DNA of 64,000 nucleotides from Cupriavidus basilensis (GTDB lineage Bacteria > Pseudomonadota > Gammaproteobacteria > Burkholderiales > Burkholderiaceae), in NCBI RefSeq assembly GCF_000832305.1, contig NZ_CP010537.1, forward strand, positions 744,001 through 808,000, written 5' to 3'. The notes under the pieces are model-generated. The model ran no database searches and had not been told where the DNA came from. It saw nothing but the letters and a program-made list of their open reading frames with translations. The position numbers were made by a program, and so were the translations under genes. This document shows positions 16,968 to 26,319 of the stretch, piece by piece. Numbering within the stretch: the first letter of the stretch is position 1; each line of letters starts with the position of its first letter.

Positions 16968-18179
16968 ATGAAGCAAAGCGATCAGAACCCGATCATTGTG
17001 GTCGGAGGCGGGCTTGGCGGAGTCGCCACGGCGCTAGGACTCGGCAGACGCGGCAAGGCCGTCTGTTTGCTGGAGCAATCTGCGGAGATCGCGCCGATCG
17101 GGTATGGGGTACAACTGGGTCCCAACGTACTGCCGGCCCTGGCTCAGCTTGGGTTGGAGCGCGAAGTCCGGATGGCCTCCTACTATCCGGAGGAACTGAC
17201 GCTGTATGAAGCCTTCAGCGGTGAGGTGCTCGCACGCGTTCCTCTATGCGGGGCGGCCTTCGACGGTCGCTATCCTGCGCCCTATATTGCCATCCACCGG
17301 GTCGATCTGCATGAAATACTGTTGAAGGCGTGTCGCGCACTGCCGAATGTCTCGCTGAACCAGGCGACGACGGTGACCGGCTTTACACAGGACGCCGAAC
17401 GCGTGTATGTGGAGAGCAGCACCGGGCAGAAGCTCGAAGGCAGCGCGTTGATTGCGGCTGACGGGTTGCGGTCGCGAATCCGCGCTCAGCTATACCCCGA
17501 AGACCAGCCCTACGATACCGGCTATATTGCGCACCGTACTATTGTCGCCATGGCGGATGTTCCCCCGTTGATGCGCAAGCGCCGCGGCGTGACGATGTGG
17601 ACCGGTCCGGGTTTCCACGTAATTTACTACCCATTGCGCGATGCCACGGAGATGAATATCGTGGCTGTATTCGAAACGCCTACGGATGGTTCGGAAATGA
17701 ATGACGAGGGCTATTCGAAACATATCGCTCGAGTGTGTGCCGATGCGCAGCCAGAAGTAAAGGAAGTGGTCTCGATCGTCAATTTGGAGCGGCGCTGGAG
17801 CATTGCGGACCGCCATCCCATCCGCAAATGGCGTCGCGGGTTGGTCGTTCTGCTCGGTGATTCCGCCCACGCGACTCTGCAGTCGTTGGCGCAAGGTGCC
17901 GGCATGGCGATCGAAGATGCGGTGACGCTCAGCGGGCTGATCGACGAACACGGTAGCGACTACGAGCAAGCCTTTGGCAGATTCGAAACACTCCGATTTG
18001 GACGAACTACGCGGGTACAACTCGAGTCTCGCGCACTATGGCATACCTATCACTGCGATGGCGTGGACGCGGAAATCCGAACCCAGCAACTGCAGGAGCG
18101 GACTCCCGAAGATTTCTACCGCTGCCTTGACTGGCTCTGGAAATCGCAGCCATTTAACCATTCGAAGGAGAACTCATGA
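16968..18179 (+). CDS. 3-hydroxybenzoate 6-hydroxylase-like FAD monooxygenase
   Basis: 403 residues from ATG 16968; a GTG at 16944 that overlaps the dioxygenase stop is an alternative and would add eight residues. The FAD motif VVGGGLGGVATALGLGRRGK is at the N-terminus, the DG motif appears as AADGLRSRIR, and the GD motif is GDSAHATLQSLAQGAGMAIE. Length and style match 3-hydroxybenzoate 6-hydroxylases (for example NagX, MhbM), which convert 3-hydroxybenzoate to gentisate with NADH and O2. The position directly after a gentisate dioxygenase-like gene supports this. Confidence 0.87.
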   Translation: MKQSDQNPIIVVGGGLGGVATALGLGRRGKAVCLLEQSAEIAPIGYGVQLGPNVLPALAQLGLEREVRMASYYPEELTLYEAFSGEVLARVPLCGAAFDGRYPAPYIAIHRVDLHEILLKACRALPNVSLNQATTVTGFTQDAERVYVESSTGQKLEGSALIAADGLRSRIRAQLYPEDQPYDTGYIAHRTIVAMADVPPLMRKRRGVTMWTGPGFHVIYYPLRDATEMNIVAVFETPTDGSEMNDEGYSKHIARVCADAQPEVKEVVSIVNLERRWSIADRHPIRKWRRGLVVLLGDSAHATLQSLAQGAGMAIEDAVTLSGLIDEHGSDYEQAFGRFETLRFGRTTRVQLESRALWHTYHCDGVDAEIRTQQLQERTPEDFYRCLDWLWKSQPFNHSKENS

Positions 18180-19069
18180 AGCTGTGCAGATTCAATGGCG
18201 ACCGGCTCGGTTGCGTCGAGAACGACACCGTCTACGATGTCACGGCCGCGCTCAACGCGCTGCCGGCGTTGCGCTGGCCGGCAATTCTAGGTGACCCGCT
18301 AATTCGGCATCTCGATATTCTGCGTGAAGCAGTTGGCGTTGCCCGTCGCGGCGCAAACGCACAGAAGCTGGACGAAGTCCGGGTGCACAGTCCACTGACA
18401 AATCCTTCCAAGGTAATGGCGGCCCCGGCTAACTACCGTCTACACGTCGAGCAGGATACGAAGGACGCGGGCGTCGATGCAGGCGTTCATCGCATGGCAC
18501 TTGAGGGGGTGGACCGGCCTGCGGAGTACTATGGCTTGTTCCTCAAGGCAGCCTCTTCCGTGGTGGGTCCCACCGAGGGCGTGCAAATTATTCTGCCGGA
18601 TCGCCGTACCGACTATGAGGTCGAGCTGGCGGTGGTGATCGGCAAGCCAGGTCATTCGATTCAACGCGAGCACGCGCTGTCCCATGTGGCTGGCTACTGC
18701 ATCGGGCTTGACATGACCGTGCGCGGCAAGGAGGATCGGAGCTTTCGCAAATCGCCCGACAGCTACACCGTGCTCGGACCGGCGTTCGTGAGCGCAGACG
18801 AGATCGCGGACCCGCACGCCCTGACACTATCGCTCTGGGTGAATGGGGAGCGCCGCCAGCATAGCTCGACCGGCGCCATGACGTTGGACATCCCGGAACT
18901 GATCGCGATCGCCTCAACAATGTATACACTACAGCCGGGCGACGTGATCCTGACCGGCACTCCGGAAGGTGTCGGCGCCGTTGCCCCAGGCGACGAAATC
19001 CGCGCTGCATGTTCTGGAATCGGAGAAATGTCGGTGCGGGTTACCCAACATCCAAGCTCATTGACATGA
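18176..19069 (+). CDS. Fumarylacetoacetate hydrolase-family protein (fumaryl-/maleylpyruvate hydrolase)
   Basis: 297 residues. The metal motif YEVELAVVIG, the conserved GYCIGLDMTVRGKE and the C-terminal GDVILTGTPEGVG are present. The ATG overlaps the hydroxylase stop (ATGA), which indicates translational coupling. It would split the gentisate ring-cleavage product into pyruvate and a C4 acid. As in the first module, no maleylpyruvate isomerase gene accompanies it. Confidence 0.88.
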   Translation: MKLCRFNGDRLGCVENDTVYDVTAALNALPALRWPAILGDPLIRHLDILREAVGVARRGANAQKLDEVRVHSPLTNPSKVMAAPANYRLHVEQDTKDAGVDAGVHRMALEGVDRPAEYYGLFLKAASSVVGPTEGVQIILPDRRTDYEVELAVVIGKPGHSIQREHALSHVAGYCIGLDMTVRGKEDRSFRKSPDSYTVLGPAFVSADEIADPHALTLSLWVNGERRQHSSTGAMTLDIPELIAIASTMYTLQPGDVILTGTPEGVGAVAPGDEIRAACSGIGEMSVRVTQHPSSLT

Positions 19070-19743
19070 AATCCACAGCAACTTCTTCGACGAAACGCCG
19101 GCGCACACAAGCGGAACGGACTCAAGAAACGCAGCAGAAGCTAGTGCGCGGCGCCATTGCGTTGCTCAAGCGGAAGCGGTACACAGGCTTTCGCACGGCC
19201 GATGTCGCGGAAGAGGCTGGTGTCTCCAAGGGCGCCCAGACGCATCATTTCCCGTCAAAGGACATGCTTGTGCTCGAGGCGCTGGAAGAGGTCTATCGGC
19301 AGACGCAAGAGAACGCGATGAAGCGCATTGCCCAGGCAAAGGCATCGCCTGAGGAATTTGTTGAACTGTTGGTCGCTGATAGCGAATCATTTTTCTTGAG
19401 CGACGACTTTTTGCTATCGCTGGACCTGATGATGGTGGATCCGCAATCCCCGCTTGGCGTAGGCGTTAAAGAACTGGCACAGCGTTACCGGCTTCCGGTC
19501 GAGAAGGCCTGGGTCGATGCACTGATTGACGCCGGCAATGATCGTGCCAAGGTGACGCAGGTGGTCGGTCTGACCTACGCGCTCGCCCGCGGCTTTGGCG
19601 TCCGCCAACTGATCAGCGACCCCGGGGACGATTTCCACCTGTTAATGCAGTCTTGGCTCGAAACGGCACGCGCCATGCTGGAGCACAAAGCCTGTTCCGC
19701 CCGACCCAGTCGCACACCCCGAGCGGTGCGCAAGGCTGGCTGA
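19066..19743 (+). CDS. TetR-family regulator of the gentisate operon
   Basis: 225 residues from ATG 19066, which overlaps the hydrolase stop. The N-terminal helix-turn-helix reads FRTADVAEEAGVSKGAQTHH, followed by FPSKDMLVLEALE. The C-terminal ligand domain is not diagnostic. As the last gene of the operon it is probably autoregulated. Near-identical inverted repeats at 15759-15782 (before the operon) and 19981-20010 (before the Bug receptor gene) are the best candidates for its binding sites. The ligand could be 3-hydroxybenzoate or gentisate. Confidence 0.88.
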   Translation: MKSTATSSTKRRRTQAERTQETQQKLVRGAIALLKRKRYTGFRTADVAEEAGVSKGAQTHHFPSKDMLVLEALEEVYRQTQENAMKRIAQAKASPEEFVELLVADSESFFLSDDFLLSLDLMMVDPQSPLGVGVKELAQRYRLPVEKAWVDALIDAGNDRAKVTQVVGLTYALARGFGVRQLISDPGDDFHLLMQSWLETARAMLEHKACSARPSRTPRAVRKAG

Positions 19744-19980
19744 TCGGCTGCATCTCGACAAAATAGGGGGGGGTGGGTCATACCCTAATTTTCAGCGCCT
19801 GTGTATCGGCGAAGTCGAGACAGCCTTGTCGGCTCGCATACCAAGAATAGTGCAAAAGCACACTATCACGACATTCCTTGCAACGCCGCAACCCCACTGT
19901 AGCGGCTAGGCCCCATGAGATGCGCATCGGCGCGAGCCATGGGGAACCCTAATGGAAATTGAGTTCCGTGAGGGGTCTTA

Positions 19981-20010
19981 TTATACAAACCGGGCAGACG
20001 GTATGTATAA
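19981..20010. promoter_or_regulatory. Candidate TetR operator, copy 2
   Basis: TTATACAAACCG and CGGTATGTATAA form a 12-bp inverted repeat with 11 matching positions around the spacer GGCAGA. The central 24 bp match the site at 15759-15782. It sits about 50 bp before the start of the Bug receptor gene, overlapping where a promoter is expected. The 315-bp gap after the TetR gene holds nothing else that I can identify. Confidence 0.7.
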
Positions 20011-20058
20011 ATTTCTGAGCATACAAGATCGGAATCGGATACCAAAGGAGACTCCACC

Positions 20059-21057
20059 ATGAAGCGCGATAACCCCACTTCCGCTACGCGGCGCCACACA
20101 CTTTCTGCACTATTGGCGGTAACTCTTTCGACAGTTGCAGGACGGCCAGCTTTAGCCCAGCGGTTTCCCAACAAGCCATTCAGGATCGTCGTGGGTAGCC
20201 CGCCCGGTGCGTTAGGCGACGTACTCTCTCGTCTCCTGGGCCAGAAGCTTTCCGAAGCGACCGGGCAGCCCGCCGTTGTCGACAACCGCCCTGGCGCAAG
20301 CGGCTCCATTGCAGCGGACTTGGTTGCCAAGGCGCAGGCCGACGGCCATACGCTGCTGATCGCACCGGATAGCGTGGTGGTTGTCAATCCCTTTGTGTTC
20401 CCGAAGCTGACCTACAACCCGGCCAAGGACTTCCGCTCTGTCGCCCTGCTGGGAAAGGCTACGCTTGTTCTGGTGGTTAGTCCGGCACTTGGCGTCAGAA
20501 CGCTCCAGGCGTTTGTAAAACTCGCCAGATCAAAGCCCGGGGCCATCAATTTCGGGACCGGAGGCGCAGGGCACCCCACCCATATGGCGATGGAGCTTGT
20601 CATGGACCGACTTGGGATAAAGCTCACCCACGTTCCCTACAAGGGAACCTCGCCCGCCTTGCAGGGGCTGATGGGAGGTGAAATAGGCTCCATGGTTGTG
20701 GGCGTGGCGGAAGCCATGCCCCTGATCACGGCTGGCAAGCTCGTACCGCTTGCAACAAGCGGGCCGGCGGCCAAGGAGATCTTCCCGGCCTTGCCGGAGC
20801 TCAAGGCTTCCCACCCGGATCTCGATATAGCGGTCTGGTTCGGCATGTTCGCCCCAGCTGCAACACCCACGGACGTCGTGTCGCGGTTGAACGCAGAGGT
20901 CAATCAGGCACTTCAGCAAGCCGACATCAGGAGGCGGCTTAGAGAATATGGGCTAACTCCGCTGCCCGGCGGGGCCACCGCGCTGGACACCCTGATAGCG
21001 CTGGACAGGGCGCGCTTCGGCCCGCTGGTCAAGTCCCTTGGCATCGCCCTTGAGTAG
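20059..21057 (+). CDS. Tripartite tricarboxylate transporter receptor (TctC/Bug family)
   Basis: 332 residues. A signal peptide ends near residue 34 (twin Arg TRRHTLSALLAV, then PALAQ). The mature part begins RFPNKPFRIVVGSPPGALGD and contains VVDNRPGASGSIAADLVAKA, typical of Bug solute-binding proteins. These periplasmic proteins bind carboxylates; many have no cognate TctAB genes nearby, as here. A ribosome site AAAGGAG precedes the ATG. The shared operator suggests co-regulation with the gentisate operon and hence a role in capture or sensing of an aromatic acid. Confidence 0.9.
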   Translation: MKRDNPTSATRRHTLSALLAVTLSTVAGRPALAQRFPNKPFRIVVGSPPGALGDVLSRLLGQKLSEATGQPAVVDNRPGASGSIAADLVAKAQADGHTLLIAPDSVVVVNPFVFPKLTYNPAKDFRSVALLGKATLVLVVSPALGVRTLQAFVKLARSKPGAINFGTGGAGHPTHMAMELVMDRLGIKLTHVPYKGTSPALQGLMGGEIGSMVVGVAEAMPLITAGKLVPLATSGPAAKEIFPALPELKASHPDLDIAVWFGMFAPAATPTDVVSRLNAEVNQALQQADIRRRLREYGLTPLPGGATALDTLIALDRARFGPLVKSLGIALE

Positions 21058-21188
21058 CTGACCCAATGCACGGCCCAGGCCTGATCATGCCACCCTATTG
21101 CCGTGTCCAGAATTAATGCCGCTCCCCCGGCATTCCATAGCGCTTTACCTTCGTCACATATAAAAAATAGGCTAGGAGACAAGAGTAA

Positions 21189-22322
21189 ATGAAGCAGTCA
21201 TCATATAAGAGGGAGAAGGGATTCTGCACCTCTCAGCTAACGTTTCGGATCGCGTTGCTTGTGGCAGCGGCTACAACATTTGGAACAGCGCAAGCCCAGA
21301 GCGTCAGTCTCTATGGCGTGGTGGATACGGGCATTGAATATGTCAGCAACATCGGTCCGAGCCGATCCGACTCCTTCCGCATCCCGACGATTACAGGCTC
21401 AGTGCCGTCTCGCTGGGGGCTGCGAGGAAAGGAAGACCTCGGGGGCGGAACATCCGCCGTTTTCGTGCTCGAATCAGGTTTTGGGGTTGACCAAGGTACG
21501 CTGAACCAGGGAGGTCGGCTTTTCGGCAGGCAAGCGTATGCCGGACTCTCCGGTAGTTGGGGGACGTTGACGGTAGGGCGGCAGTACTCGCAAATATATT
21601 GGGCGCTCATCGGCGACACCATGGGGCCCAATATATTTGCCGCGGCAGATCTAGATACTTATCTCGCAAATTCACGTGTGGACAACGCCATCGCGTACTC
21701 CGGAAAGTTCGGTGCATTCGCGGCCGGCATTACTTATTCATTGGGACGCGATGCCGTATTGCCAGCAGCAGCTGGCGGATGCGCTGGAGAGTCACCGACC
21801 GACTGGAAGGCGTGCAAGGCATTCTCGGCAATGCTGAAATACGACACGGGATCGTGGGGATTGGCAACGGCATTTGATCGCAATTTCGGCGGTGCTGGGG
21901 CCGGTTCACCATTACCCGCGAGTTCGCAGACAGATACCCGCATCCTCGTCAACGGCTATGCGAAGTACGGTATCGCTGCGTTTGGTGGTGGACTCGTCCA
22001 CCGCAAGAACGAGGGTGCACCCTTCCCTACGAGCAACTACTGGTTTGCCGGCGTAACCGTGTCACCGACGGCGCAGATTGACCTTGACCTGCAATACGGT
22101 CTTTTGAGGGTCCGGTCCAGCCCTGCCGGCGCATCCCTTGTCGCACTGCGGGCAATGTACAACCTGTCGAAGCGTACGGCGGTTTATGTGACGGCGGGCA
22201 GGATCTTCAATCAGGAAAAGTCCACACTTACCATTGACGGCGGAAATCTACCTACCTCCAATACGCCGCTACCCGGCGTGGGACAGACTGGTGCAATGGT
22301 CGGAGTTAGGCATGTGTTCTGA
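21189..22322 (+). CDS. General porin (OmpC-like, beta-proteobacterial)
   Basis: 377 residues. A signal peptide with cleavage after AQAQ is followed by SVSLYGVVDTGIEY, the hallmark N-terminal strand of Burkholderiales trimeric porins. Further hallmarks are SRWGLRGKEDLGGG, GFGVDQGTLNQGGRLFGRQA and the C-terminal aromatic residue in GVRHVF required for outer-membrane assembly. It follows the Bug receptor gene by 131 bp and may carry the same aromatic substrate across the outer membrane. Confidence 0.92.
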   Translation: MKQSSYKREKGFCTSQLTFRIALLVAAATTFGTAQAQSVSLYGVVDTGIEYVSNIGPSRSDSFRIPTITGSVPSRWGLRGKEDLGGGTSAVFVLESGFGVDQGTLNQGGRLFGRQAYAGLSGSWGTLTVGRQYSQIYWALIGDTMGPNIFAAADLDTYLANSRVDNAIAYSGKFGAFAAGITYSLGRDAVLPAAAGGCAGESPTDWKACKAFSAMLKYDTGSWGLATAFDRNFGGAGAGSPLPASSQTDTRILVNGYAKYGIAAFGGGLVHRKNEGAPFPTSNYWFAGVTVSPTAQIDLDLQYGLLRVRSSPAGASLVALRAMYNLSKRTAVYVTAGRIFNQEKSTLTIDGGNLPTSNTPLPGVGQTGAMVGVRHVF

Positions 22323-22577
22323 AAGGGCGACAGAAATGAAATATGGAGGAGACAACAAGCAGGCGATCATGTGACTTTGCGTGCGGAAGAAATCAGATTG
22401 AATCCAACGGAGACTAGCTGGGTACGCTAGAAGTCTCCCTTCGGTAACCATGGGTGAGCAGGCGTGCCGGCGAACGGAGCGGCCTTGCCGCCACGAACCT
22501 TCGGAGGGTCGCGCGACTCCTCGGGCTGACGGCATCCGGTAATGCCGAACAGTCAGGGTTGATTGCGACAAATCTTT

Positions 22578-23666
22578 ATGTTTCCTTTAAACAGCTGGTA
22601 CGTGGCCGGATGGGACCACGAGATTGGGCGGAAATTGCTGGCAAAGATGATCTGTGGCATCAAGGTTGTCCTTTACCGCAAGACCGATGGAAGCGTTGCT
22701 GCGCTCGAGGATGCTTGCTGGCACCGCCAGTTGCCGCTTTCGTTGGGAACCCTGGAAGGAGACACGGTGACCTGCGGCTACCACGGTCTGAGTTTCAACG
22801 GTGATGGCCGGTGTACCCACATGCCGTCTCAGGAAACCATCAATCCGTCCGCGTGTGTACGTAGTTTTCCTATCGTTGAGCAGCACCGTTTTGTGTGGAT
22901 CTGGATGGGCGAAGCGCATCTCGCGGACCCGTCGAAGATTCCGGATTTCCATCAGAATGAAAATCCTGAATGGGCTGGCGATGGTGGTACAACGCACCTC
23001 GAGTGCGATTACCGGTTACTGGTGGACAACCTGATGGATCTGACGCACGAGACCTTCGTGCACTCATCCAGCATTGGCAACCGAGCCGTGGCAGAGGCTC
23101 CCTTCACGGTGTCTCGTACTGAAGAATCGGTTATCGTGACGAGGTGGATGATCGGTATCGACCCGCCACCGTTCTTCAAGAAGCAACTCGGCGGCGAGTG
23201 CCTGGTCGATCGTTGGCAGATCATCACGTTTCGCGCACCGAGCGCCGTCACTATCGATGTCGGCGTGGCCCGGACCGGCACCGGTGCCCCTCAGGGTGAC
23301 AGGAGCAAGGGGGTGACCGGCTTTGTCATTCATGTCAGTACACCCGAGACGGAGCGATCATGTCACTACTATTGGGCCTTCCTGCGCAACTACCAGCTAT
23401 CGAGTCAGAAGTTGACGACGGAATGGCGTGAGAGTGCGAGAAGCATCTTGGCCGAAGACAAGACAATCCTTGAAGCCCAACAGAAGGCTGTGGACTTCTA
23501 TGGGGATCGCGACTTCAACCCACTTAGTATCGACAGCGGCGTCATTCTCGCCCGCCGCCGGATTGAAGAGATGGTGGCTACCGAGCGCCAGAACGTCAAT
23601 GGCTACGCGAAGCCGATCATTCCTATCGTTGCCGCGCCAACGCAGATCGGGGAGATGGCAAAATGA
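22578..23666 (+). CDS. Rieske oxygenase subunit, VanA-like aromatic O-demethylase
   Basis: 362 residues. The Rieske 2Fe-2S ligands are C47 and H49 (ACWHRQ) and C66 and H69 (TCGYHG). The mononuclear iron facial triad region is DNLMDLTHETFVH. The start MFPLNSWYVAGW is typical for vanillate demethylase VanA. The ATG at 22578 has a weak ribosome site. With VanB it would demethylate a methoxybenzoate to the hydroxybenzoate plus formaldehyde. The position behind the 3-hydroxybenzoate/gentisate operon makes 3-methoxybenzoate a possible substrate as well as vanillate. Confidence 0.87.
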   Translation: MFPLNSWYVAGWDHEIGRKLLAKMICGIKVVLYRKTDGSVAALEDACWHRQLPLSLGTLEGDTVTCGYHGLSFNGDGRCTHMPSQETINPSACVRSFPIVEQHRFVWIWMGEAHLADPSKIPDFHQNENPEWAGDGGTTHLECDYRLLVDNLMDLTHETFVHSSSIGNRAVAEAPFTVSRTEESVIVTRWMIGIDPPPFFKKQLGGECLVDRWQIITFRAPSAVTIDVGVARTGTGAPQGDRSKGVTGFVIHVSTPETERSCHYYWAFLRNYQLSSQKLTTEWRESARSILAEDKTILEAQQKAVDFYGDRDFNPLSIDSGVILARRRIEEMVATERQNVNGYAKPIIPIVAAPTQIGEMAK

Positions 23667-24619
23667 CCCGTAAGTACACCGCAAGCCTGAGAGCCTATCG
23701 GGATGTATGTTCCGACGTACGAATGTTTGAATTCAGCGCGGAGGGATTCCCGACACGATTTCAGGTCGGCAGTCACATCGATGTCTGGTGTGGCGATGGT
23801 TCGCGTGCTCATGTACGCTCGTATTCCTTAATCGGAAGCCATTTCCAGAAGGACTCTTTTCTGATTGCAGTCCGTAAGGTTCCGAACTCGCGCGGAGGAT
23901 CCTCGTTCATGTGGAACCTTGAGACCGCCCAAAGCCTGCAAGTCAGTGCTCCGCTCAGCGAATTTCCCCTATCGGACCGCTGTGTGCCGAAGCTGCTGAT
24001 CGCGGGTGGAATCGGCATTACGCCGCTGGTGAGCATGGTCGAGCAACTCGATGCGGATGACTCGGACTTCCGCTTGCTCTACGCAGGCCGCAGCCGCGAA
24101 ACGATGCCGTTCCTGAATGAGCTTGGCGAGCGACTCGGCGACAGACTGACCATCTATGACGAAGGCGCGGGCCGGGTTCTCGATATTGCAGTGACGATCG
24201 GTAGCCTTCGCAGAGACGCAGAGCTGTATGTCTGTGGGCCACTTGGCATGCTCAATGCTGCGCGCGCGGCATGGGAGAATGACGGGCGGGACTCCGCCGA
24301 CCTGCGCTTTGAGACTTTTGCCAACAGCGGGAGCTTGCCAACGACAGCATTCCGGGTATCCGTTCCGCGGCTGAAGCTTGACCTCGACGTGGGCCCAGAC
24401 CAGACGCTGCTCGAGGTCCTGGAGGCAGTGGGCGCTGACCCCTTGTACGGTTGCCGCAAGGGGGAATGCGGGCTTTGTGCTGTTGAGGTTTTGGACTTGG
24501 ATGGCACGATTGATCATCGCGACATATTCTTCAGCGATGAGCAGAAAAGAAGTCGCCAGAAGCTATGTGCATGCGTGTCGCGTATATCGGGCCGGTGTGT
24601 GACAATTGATCTTCCATAG
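23663..24619 (+). CDS. VanB-like oxidoreductase (flavin, NAD and 2Fe-2S domains)
   Basis: 318 residues; the start overlaps the VanA stop (ATGA). A ferredoxin-NADP reductase-like module holds the flavin motif VRSYSLIG and the nucleotide-binding stretch IAGGIGITPLVSMVEQL. The C-terminal plant-type ferredoxin domain carries the cysteines CRKGECGLC with a distant fourth cysteine near KLCACV. It delivers electrons from NADH to the VanA-like oxygenase. Family members are about 315 residues, so it is complete. Confidence 0.9.
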   Translation: MTRKYTASLRAYRDVCSDVRMFEFSAEGFPTRFQVGSHIDVWCGDGSRAHVRSYSLIGSHFQKDSFLIAVRKVPNSRGGSSFMWNLETAQSLQVSAPLSEFPLSDRCVPKLLIAGGIGITPLVSMVEQLDADDSDFRLLYAGRSRETMPFLNELGERLGDRLTIYDEGAGRVLDIAVTIGSLRRDAELYVCGPLGMLNAARAAWENDGRDSADLRFETFANSGSLPTTAFRVSVPRLKLDLDVGPDQTLLEVLEAVGADPLYGCRKGECGLCAVEVLDLDGTIDHRDIFFSDEQKRSRQKLCACVSRISGRCVTIDLP

Positions 24620-24631
24620 AGACTTTCAAAA

Positions 24632-24647
24632 AGCCCCCCGCGGGGCT
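24632..24647 (+). terminator. Terminator-like hairpin after vanB
   Basis: AGCCCC and GGGGCT form a GC-rich stem around CCGC, preceded by AAAA, 13 bp after the vanB stop. The T-run after the stem is poor. It probably ends the vanAB transcript. Confidence 0.5.
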
Positions 24648-24704
24648 GCCAACCTTTTCGGCAGGTTGTTAACCTTGGTCACCTGAAAAACTGGAACCGG
24701 GGGG

Positions 24705-25026
24705 ATGAGCGCGGTGATCATTGATGACGAACTGTGGGCACTGATCGAACCTTTGCTACCGCCGGCGAAACCGTGACGCAGGAAATACCCAGGAAGACGC
24801 CCGGTTTCGAACCGAGCTGCACTGAACGGCATCCTGTCCGTGTTCAAGACCGGGATACGCTGGTGTGACCCGTCGACCAAGTTGGGATTTGGTTCGGGTT
24901 TGACCTGCTGGAGGCGCGTGCGCGACTGCCACAAGGTCGGCGTATGGAAGCGATTGCACGAGCTACTGCTGGCGAAGTTACGCGAGGCCTGCGAGCTCGA
25001 TTTCTCACGAGCTGTTGAGGACGTTA
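24705..25026 (+). pseudogene. IS5-family transposase, 5' fragment
   Basis: MSAVIIDDELWALIEPLLPP starts a typical IS5-type transposase, which is interrupted by an in-frame TGA at 24774 and goes on as NRAALNGILSVFKTGIRWCD and KLREACELDFSRAV. Similarity stops near 25026, where an RND-pump fragment begins. Only the N-terminal third is left, and the DDE core is absent. Confidence 0.75.
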
Positions 25027-25824
25027 ATTCTGCTAGCGGTGCCCGCTGTGCGCCGTTCGCAGAAGGTGGGCAAGATCGATGTGCGCATGGAGGAGCCCAT
25101 CATCCGCCGGCGCGATCGCATGCCGACCATTACGGTCCGCGGCGATATTGCCGATGGACTGCAACCGCCCGACGTATCGACAGCCATCAGCAAGCAGCTT
25201 TGGCCGATCATCGAGAAACTGCCCGGCGGATACCGCATTGAACAAGCGGGGTCGATCGAGGAATCGGAGAAGGCGACGAAGGCCATGCTGCCGCTGTTCC
25301 CGATCATGTTGGTGGTTACCCTGCTGATTCTCATCTTCCAGGTGCGGTCCATCGCGGCGATGGTCATGGTGTTCCTGACCAGCCCCCTCGGCCTGATTGG
25401 CGTGGTGCCGATGCTGATTCTGTTCGGGCAGCCGTTTGGCATCAACGCACTGGTCGGCCTGATTGCGCTGTCGGGCATCTTGATGCGCAACACGCTGATC
25501 CTGATCGGCCAGATTCAGCACAACAAAGAGGAAGGGTTGGACCCGTTCAGGGCCGTTGTGGAAGCCACCGTCCAGCGTGCGCGGCCGGTGATTCTGACTG
25601 CGTTGGCCGCCATCCTGGCCTTTATTCCGCTGACCCATTCGGTGTTCTGGGGGGCACTCGCTTACACGCTTATCGGCGGGACGTTTGCCGGGACGATTTT
25701 GACCCTGGTATTCCTGCCGGCCATGTACTCCATCTGGTTCAAGATCCGCCCCGGTAATGCGGCCAACGCCCAGCGGGATCGGCATGAGCAAGCGCAGCCA
25801 GCCGGAAAACTGGTGCCCGAGTAA
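25027..25824 (+). pseudogene. RND efflux pump permease, 3' fragment
   Basis: About 265 residues match the C-terminal quarter of an AcrB-type RND permease: the porter-domain end RRRDRMPTITVRGDIADGL, then five hydrophobic segments with FPIMLVVTLLILIFQVRS, LTSPLGLIGVVPMLILFG, GINALVGLIALSGILMRNTL and GALAYTLIGGTFAGTILTL. Full-length proteins have about 1040 residues. The 5' side is replaced by the IS5 fragment. A different RND fragment covering the N-terminal quarter is at 60597-61456. Confidence 0.8.
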
Positions 25825-25920
25825 TGGTGATCCGCAAGGGCATGTGCTCGCCACATTGCCTCTGATCTCAATTCACTTGCATCGCGCCCACTCCATGGGG
25901 GGGCAGCAGCATTTTGTCTC

Positions 25921-25979
25921 CCCGCCAGCCCATTTCTACCTCCGTGTCTCCGTACCTTTAGGGCAGGCGGGTTTTTTTT
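25921..25979 (+). terminator. Rho-independent terminator-like structure
   Basis: CCCGCCAGCCC at 25921 pairs with GGGCAGGCGGG at 25961-25971 (one mismatch, 29-base loop) and is followed by a run of eight T. It lies about 100 bp after the RND fragment and could be its original terminator. Apart from this, 25825-26172 shows only a doubtful 77-codon minus-strand frame (25936-26169) that I cannot recognise. Confidence 0.5.
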
Positions 25980-26172
25980 CTATGCCGGAATGTCTGTTAA
26001 CGACAGAGCGGTGCTGCGCAAGATATACATCTACGGTTATCTCAACCGCGTGTAGCCGAGCCCATGCCAGGAGCGTAGGCGACGTGCCGTCCTCTACCTG
26101 CAGATCGCTAGGACAGCTGATGTATACGCCGACGTTATCCTGCCAACGCTCATTGGTTGACGCTGCCATTGG

Positions 26173-26257
26173 TCAGGCGGTCCCATTTTCGGTGAGACTG
26201 AATTCCTTCGACATCGCCTCGCGCATGACGAACTTCTGCACCTTCCCGTGATGGTCA
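26173..26257 (-). pseudogene. Acyl-CoA ligase, last ~27 codons
   Basis: On the minus strand the peptide HGKVQKFVMREAMSKEF and a short tail end at the stop 26173. GKVQKFVMRE is the conserved C-terminus, with catalytic lysine, of fatty-acyl-CoA synthetases. The rest of the gene is missing, cut where group II intron sequence starts. Confidence 0.55.
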
Positions 26258-26319
26258 TTGGTCTCGGCGAGAAGAAGGGGCGGCGTTATCCTGCCGATGA
26301 ACGCGGTCAACCTGCGGGG

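Noticed and set aside
25936..26169. 77-codon minus-strand frame just after the acyl-CoA ligase stump
   Set aside because: It starts 4 bp after the ligase stop, which is suggestive, but no family resemblance or ribosome site was seen and a plus-strand terminator-like hairpin overlaps its end.
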